Of a stretch of DNA of 64,000 nt, positions 63,431 through 64,000 are shown piece after piece. The notes beneath the pieces were generated by a model, which ran no database searches, had not been told where the DNA came from, and saw only the letters and a program-made list of their open reading frames with translations. The stretch covers positions 310,001-374,000 of the forward strand of contig NC_084708.1 of the NCBI RefSeq assembly GCF_033807575.1, in the 5' to 3' direction. This stretch comes from Cydia pomonella (taxonomy: Eukaryota > Arthropoda > Insecta > Lepidoptera > Tortricidae). Made by a program: the position numbers and the translations under genes. Position 1 is the stretch's first letter. Every line of letters begins with the position of its first letter.

Positions 63431-64000
63431 CGGGGCAAGACGGGTTCGTATTAAACCAGTTGAGTTTTAGGCCAAAATCTGAGTAAGTATGACTCTAATG
63501 TTGCCAGTTTCTATTTAATTCTGATTCTGAGTAAGTTCGATAATGTATAGAGCATTTTATTAGTTATCCAAGTTCCTAAGATGTCAGGTTATTAAGATCT
63601 CAAATTCCTAGCTCTTCAGATTCTCATAATGCCGGATTCTGAGTAGGTCAGAAAATCACATAACCATTGTGACATTGTCATTAAGAACTATCTATTAATT
63701 ACTTTATCATATTTAATCTTAAAGTGGCCAGTATCTCAGATATCTGCTGATTGTACCTGGCCTTTTCGAAATTAAATATACATAAAATCTGTCCTAATAA
63801 GAAAGCGTTATTTCCAGAATTCATCATTAAAAGAATCTGCTTAATATTTTAATCGAATCGTTGCTAATCGGATGAGATAAGAAACTGCATAAATCCGATC
63901 CCAACTTATTACCAATCAGACGTATTACTGTCATGTCACGGGACCATATACGAATCTGACCTACTCAGAAATTGTTTTAAAAAGAAAGTGACTTCTATAT
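63431..64000. other. no gene seen
   Basis: The phrase TTCTGAGTAAG / TTCTGAGTAGG recurs loosely (63525-63650). Nothing recognised to the end of the window. Confidence 0.35.

Noticed and set aside
1..64000. Host protein-coding exons
   Set aside because: I looked for conserved domain motifs with splice-like borders on both strands and saw none that was not retroelement-derived; exons too short or too diverged to recognise by eye could have been missed.

Overview
The window looks like nuclear DNA of a moth or butterfly (Lepidoptera). It is AT-rich, I find no convincing host exon, and nearly every recognisable segment is a transposable element or remnant of kinds that are abundant in lepidopteran genomes: jockey/CR1-type and RTE-type LINEs, a tRNA-headed SINE, Helitron-like and GGGTTCCGTA-type dispersed repeats, and many MITEs with long inverted termini. 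Family names come from recognised protein and terminal motifs, not from a database search.

The centrepiece is one apparently full-length non-LTR retrotransposon on the plus strand (about 14430-20264). It has a 5' region with repeated blocks and CCATCTTG motifs, ORF1 (coiled coil, Pro/Ala-rich linker, SGNH-like domain), ORF2 (endonuclease plus reverse transcriptase, uninterrupted), a 3' UTR carrying a ~240 bp tandem duplication with conserved small hairpins, and a TTTTGAA-type tail. ORF1 ends in the heptamer TTTAAAC directly before its TGA. The -1 frame from that heptamer runs open into ORF2, which suggests programmed frameshifting or coupled re-initiation.

Left part (1-14430): CCGGATCCGG array, a ~1 kb GGGTTCCGTA element with three ~285 bp units, a 1.69 kb inverted-repeat element with a 4 bp target duplication, several MITEs, an antisense piece of the LINE 5' region split by a hAT-like MITE (8 bp target duplication), and a SINE split by another MITE. 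Middle part (20-45 kb): two neighbouring long-TIR MITEs, LINE C-terminal remnants, a tRNA-like SINE core, a composite at 28.1-29.4 kb with a LINE insertion flanked by an 11 bp target duplication, a second short LINE insertion with a 12 bp duplication, and a Helitron-like element with clean A|T insertion. Right part (45-64 kb): RTE tails, a SINE interrupted by an RTE fragment, a SINE whose tRNA head shows a double template-switch palindrome, a duplicated GC-rich TATA/AP-1-like module at 55.2-56.2 kb that I cannot assign, an RNase H LINE pseudogene, paired CACGTG-rich MITEs, a three-layer nest at 60.8-61.6 kb and a small hAT-type MITE.

Only the LINE ORF1 and ORF2 look translatable. All other coding traces are truncated, frameshifted or very short. 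The long stretches between elements are AT-rich, show no gene I can support, and are listed as such.
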